From DATAFF01 sp963744915 (GTDB taxonomy: Bacteria; Pseudomonadota; Alphaproteobacteria; Rhizobiales; Aestuariivirgaceae), in NCBI GenBank assembly GCA_963744915.1, contig CAVUUY010000014.1, positions 73,151 to 137,150 on the forward strand: a stretch of DNA of 64,000 nt, in the 5' to 3' direction. Made by a program: the position numbers and the translations under genes. The notes under the pieces were generated by a model that saw only the letters and a program-made list of their open reading frames with translations, ran no database searches and was not told the DNA's origin. Shown here in pieces: positions 62,090 to 64,000 of this stretch (positions are counted from its first letter, which is position 1; each line of letters begins with the position of its first letter).

Positions 62090-63024
62090 GGCTCGCCGAC
62101 GGCATGCCTGTGGTCGACGTCGGTGCAGTGGCGGCGCTCGATCTGGATGGTGGCGTGATCGACCGAAAACTGGCTCGCCAGCACCGTCTGGATGCGGTGC
62201 AGCACATCGTCGTGGTCGGCATTCTCGGCAATGCTGGCGTGAAGGGTGACGAGGCGTCGCTGCGGCGTCAGCAACCAGGCATGGACATGATGGATGTCGA
62301 GCACGCCGGGAATGCGGGCGGGCAATTCGCGGCGCAAGGCGGCGACGTCGAGCCCTTCCGGCGCCCCCTCCATCAGCACGTGCCACGACTGGCGGAACAG
62401 CAGCCAGGCGCCGCGCAGGATCAGCAGAGCGACCAGGACCGAGAGGATCGGATCGATCGGTGTCCAGCCGGTAAGCAGGATGACGCAGGCCGCAACGATC
62501 GCCGCTGCCGACCCGAGCATGTCGCCCAACACATGCAGCAGCGCTCCCTTGATGTTGAGATTGTCCTGGCCGGCGCCGTGAAGGATGCAGTAGGCGGCGA
62601 TATTGACGGCAAGGCCGAGGGCGGCGACCAGCAGCATGGGTCCGCCGAGAACCGCGACCGGGCTCCTGAGGCGTCCGACCGCCTCGAAGATGATCCATAA
62701 CGCGACGACGAAGAGCGCGGCGCCATTGATCAGGGCGGCAAGCACCTGAAAGCGGTCATGGCCATAGGAACGGTCCGGGGTTGCCGGCCGGCGGCTCACC
62801 CGGAAGGCGTGCCAGGCGAGGAAGAGGGCACCGGCGTCGGTGATCATGTGACCGGCATCGGCCAGGAGCGCCAGCGAGCCGGCGAGCAGGCCGCCGACAA
62901 GCTCGGCCGCCATGAAGGTGACGGTCAGCAGCAACGCCCAGAGAACGCGCCGTTCGTTGCCATGCTCGTGACCGTGGCCATGTTCCTGCCCGGTTGCCAT
63001 TGCGCTGTCTGCCGATCCGCTCAT
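62086..63024 (-). CDS. cation diffusion facilitator metal exporter (CzcD-like)
   Basis: 312 residues. A His-rich N-terminus (GQEHGHGHEHG) is followed by six helices. Metal sites are HxxxD in LLADAGHMITDAGALFLAWH and HVLGDMLGSAAAIVAACVIL. The C-terminal cytoplasmic domain has IHHVHAWLLTPQRRLVTLHA, characteristic of CDF dimers. Exports Zn, Co or similar divalent metals by proton antiport. It is coupled by ATGA overlap to the DUF4326 gene. Confidence 0.92.
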   Translation of the reverse strand: MSGSADSAMATGQEHGHGHEHGNERRVLWALLLTVTFMAAELVGGLLAGSLALLADAGHMITDAGALFLAWHAFRVSRRPATPDRSYGHDRFQVLAALINGAALFVVALWIIFEAVGRLRSPVAVLGGPMLLVAALGLAVNIAAYCILHGAGQDNLNIKGALLHVLGDMLGSAAAIVAACVILLTGWTPIDPILSVLVALLILRGAWLLFRQSWHVLMEGAPEGLDVAALRRELPARIPGVLDIHHVHAWLLTPQRRLVTLHASIAENADHDDVLHRIQTVLASQFSVDHATIQIERRHCTDVDHRHAVGEP

Positions 63025-63104
63025 GTTGTCCGTGAACCGCGGTTGAGGTCATAATTGGTAGGGTCAGGACCCTCTAGCTAATCGAATTGATTGACCCCCA
63101 TTCC

Positions 63105-63303
63105 CCTTCTCCCCGTGCTGACGGGGAGAAGGTGCCCGGAGGAGCAGTAGGGGTCTTTCTCGCCAAGCCGAAATCTTCGAGAAATCCTGTATCTTTTACG
63201 AGTCGAGAAGTCATCCATACCTCACGAGCGGTGATTGAAGTTGGCAAAGACACCCCCTCATCCGGCCTCCGGCCACCTTCTCCCCCGCTCGCGGGGGAGA
63301 AGG
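63105..63303. repeat. two REP-like palindromes
   Basis: CCTTCTCCCCGT/ACGGGGAGAAGG (63105-63132) and CCTTCTCCCCCGC/GCGGGGGAGAAGG (63276-63303) are near-identical palindromes, the second preceded by TCCGGCCTCCGGCC. This is the classic intergenic repeat of Hyphomicrobiales. Both lie in the 400-bp gap between the CDF gene and the next plus-strand gene, which holds no other feature I can see. Confidence 0.75.
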
Positions 63304-63438
63304 GAAAAGGAGGGAGCGGCGATCTCCCAAAAAGGGTCTGGGCCCTATTCTGCCGGCACAGTGGCAAAACTCACAGCTGAAGTTATTTACGAAGGGCACC
63401 CATGATTCAACGATGATGTTTACCGAAAGGGTTCTGCG

Positions 63439-63690
63439 ATGACCATTAGGATTGCATGGGTGGCCATGGCGGCGCTGGTTCTGACGACCACGTCACCGGC
63501 ATCTGCCAATTTCAAGTTCAGCCGTCCCAACAACTGGCAATGCGCCTATGGCTATGATGCCGGTGCGCGGTCGGTGTGGCACTATGGCGACACGGTTCAG
63601 TACAAGCCCGAAGCCGTATCGACGGCGCTCAGGGTATGCCGTGCCAAATCGCCGGCCTGCCGCTTCCTCGGCTGCTTCCGCCGGCTCTAG
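63439..63690 (+). CDS. small exported Cys-rich protein
   Basis: 83 residues. The signal peptide (IRIAWVAMAALVLTTTSPAS) ends near ANFKFSR. The mature part has four cysteines (QCAYGYD, RVCRAKSPACRFLGC) that could form disulfides. Short oxidised periplasmic proteins of this type are frequent here and functionally unassigned. Confidence 0.6.
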   Translation: MTIRIAWVAMAALVLTTTSPASANFKFSRPNNWQCAYGYDAGARSVWHYGDTVQYKPEAVSTALRVCRAKSPACRFLGCFRRL

Positions 63691-63756
63691 GCGGTGTGGT
63701 GGCGGGCGCATCCTCGCCGGTGCGCCCGGCCATCCTCATGCTCTGCGGAGGCGAGC

Positions 63757-64000
63757 GTGGCTGGAAACGGGGCCGATCGCATGCATGCTGACCCAGTGCT
63801 TGACGAGCTTGTCGATTTTACCGGTCAGATCCTGTTCATCGAGACCAAGGTCCCGGCCCTGGTGATCGGCGCGGTGCGCCAAGGCTCCGTATCGGTCAGC
63901 GGCTTCGGCGAGCGTGCCGGCCCGGGCAGTCCTCCGCCCGATGGCGCCACCCTGCTGCGCATCGGCTCGGTCACCAAGTCCTTCGCCGGCGAGATGCTGG
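63757..64000 (+). CDS. serine beta-lactamase/AmpH-like protein (5' part only)
   Basis: Cut by the right edge. GTG 63757 is preceded by GCGGAGGCGAGC, a strong ribosome binding site; ATG 63781 is an alternative. The first 80 residues show the class C/AmpH fold start (PALVIGAVRQGSVSVSGFGE, PPDGATLLRIGSVTKSFAGE). SVTK is the SxxK active-site motif. Such enzymes are D-alanyl-D-alanine carboxypeptidases/endopeptidases or esterases. No signal peptide is visible from this start. Confidence 0.75.
   Translation, partial: MAGNGADRMHADPVLDELVDFTGQILFIETKVPALVIGAVRQGSVSVSGFGERAGPGSPPPDGATLLRIGSVTKSFAGEML

Noticed and set aside
1..64000. CRISPR array, prophage structural genes or integron
   Set aside because: No regularly spaced identical repeats, no phage structural gene and no attC/integrase features were seen on either strand.

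Overview
The window is about 64 kb of GC-rich DNA (roughly 65% G+C by eye) from an alphaproteobacterium, most likely Hyphomicrobiales (Rhizobiales). This rests on gene content: a general L-amino-acid importer of the AapJQMP type, a two-domain cold-shock protein, an HWE/HisKA_2 histidine kinase, a standalone bacterial Ku, a BA14K-like exported protein, an NDUFS4-like complex I subunit and REP-like palindromes. No rRNA, replication gene or CRISPR array is visible, so it reads as a chromosomal housekeeping/accessory segment.

Layout. 0-12 kb: an ABC binding protein cut by the left edge, an acyl-CoA synthetase, a HupE/UreJ-type membrane protein, a Xre-RES toxin-antitoxin pair, a patatin-like lipase, a frameshifted copper ATPase, an AraC regulator, glyoxalase I, a double cold-shock protein and a DUF192 protein. 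12.1-12.6 kb: tRNA-Pro, an NDUFS4-like gene and tRNA-Arg in one tight string. 13.3-17.6 kb: a CUT2 sugar importer (binding protein, two permeases, ATPase) full of single-base indels. 17.6-27.6 kb: a hydroxyisobutyrate dehydrogenase-like enzyme, small exported proteins, a PAS/HWE hybrid histidine kinase, RidA, a hydrolase, a broken outer-membrane beta-barrel gene, and Ku with a 34-residue membrane peptide. 27.6-30.9 kb: a lower-GC patch with a ribbon-helix-helix gene beside a strong inverted repeat, gene fragments (CBS domain, a 5'-truncated ORF) and an IS630 remnant; it looks like an insertion scar. 30.9-43.5 kb: a TIM-barrel isomerase, a Gfo/Idh/MocA dehydrogenase, a two-ATPase CUT1 importer with a small membrane subunit, and a PTS-type dihydroxyacetone kinase encoded as separate DhaL, DhaM, HPr, EI and DhaK genes with a small regulator. 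43.6-50.2 kb: CreA, cystathionine beta-lyase and the aap importer. 50.3-52.9 kb: two A/T-richer glycosyltransferases. 53-64 kb: GNAT, mercaptopyruvate sulfurtransferase, AlaX and cysteine synthase in one minus-strand cluster, then tRNA-Asn, a receiver protein, an L,D-transpeptidase, an OmpA lipoprotein, several small membrane proteins, a CDF metal exporter, and the start of a serine beta-lactamase/AmpH-like protein.

How genes may work together. The 33.4-43.5 kb locus looks like a self-contained system: a GlpSTPQUV-like importer brings in a C3/C4 polyol or ketose, and EI, HPr, DhaM, DhaL and DhaK would form a complete phosphoryl relay that phosphorylates dihydroxyacetone or a relative. The minus-strand cluster at 53.5-56.7 kb centres on cysteine and thiol metabolism.

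Caution. Many single-base indels (mostly insertions) break reading frames, densely at 13.6-17.5 and 33.6-40.7 kb and more thinly elsewhere. In the parts of the dense stretches that I reconstructed, the protein sequence between indels stays well conserved and I met no in-frame stop, so I read these mainly as residual sequencing errors, not decay. The beta-barrel gene at 25.3 kb, with an in-frame TGA, and the fragments at 29-30.7 kb look more like true pseudogenes.
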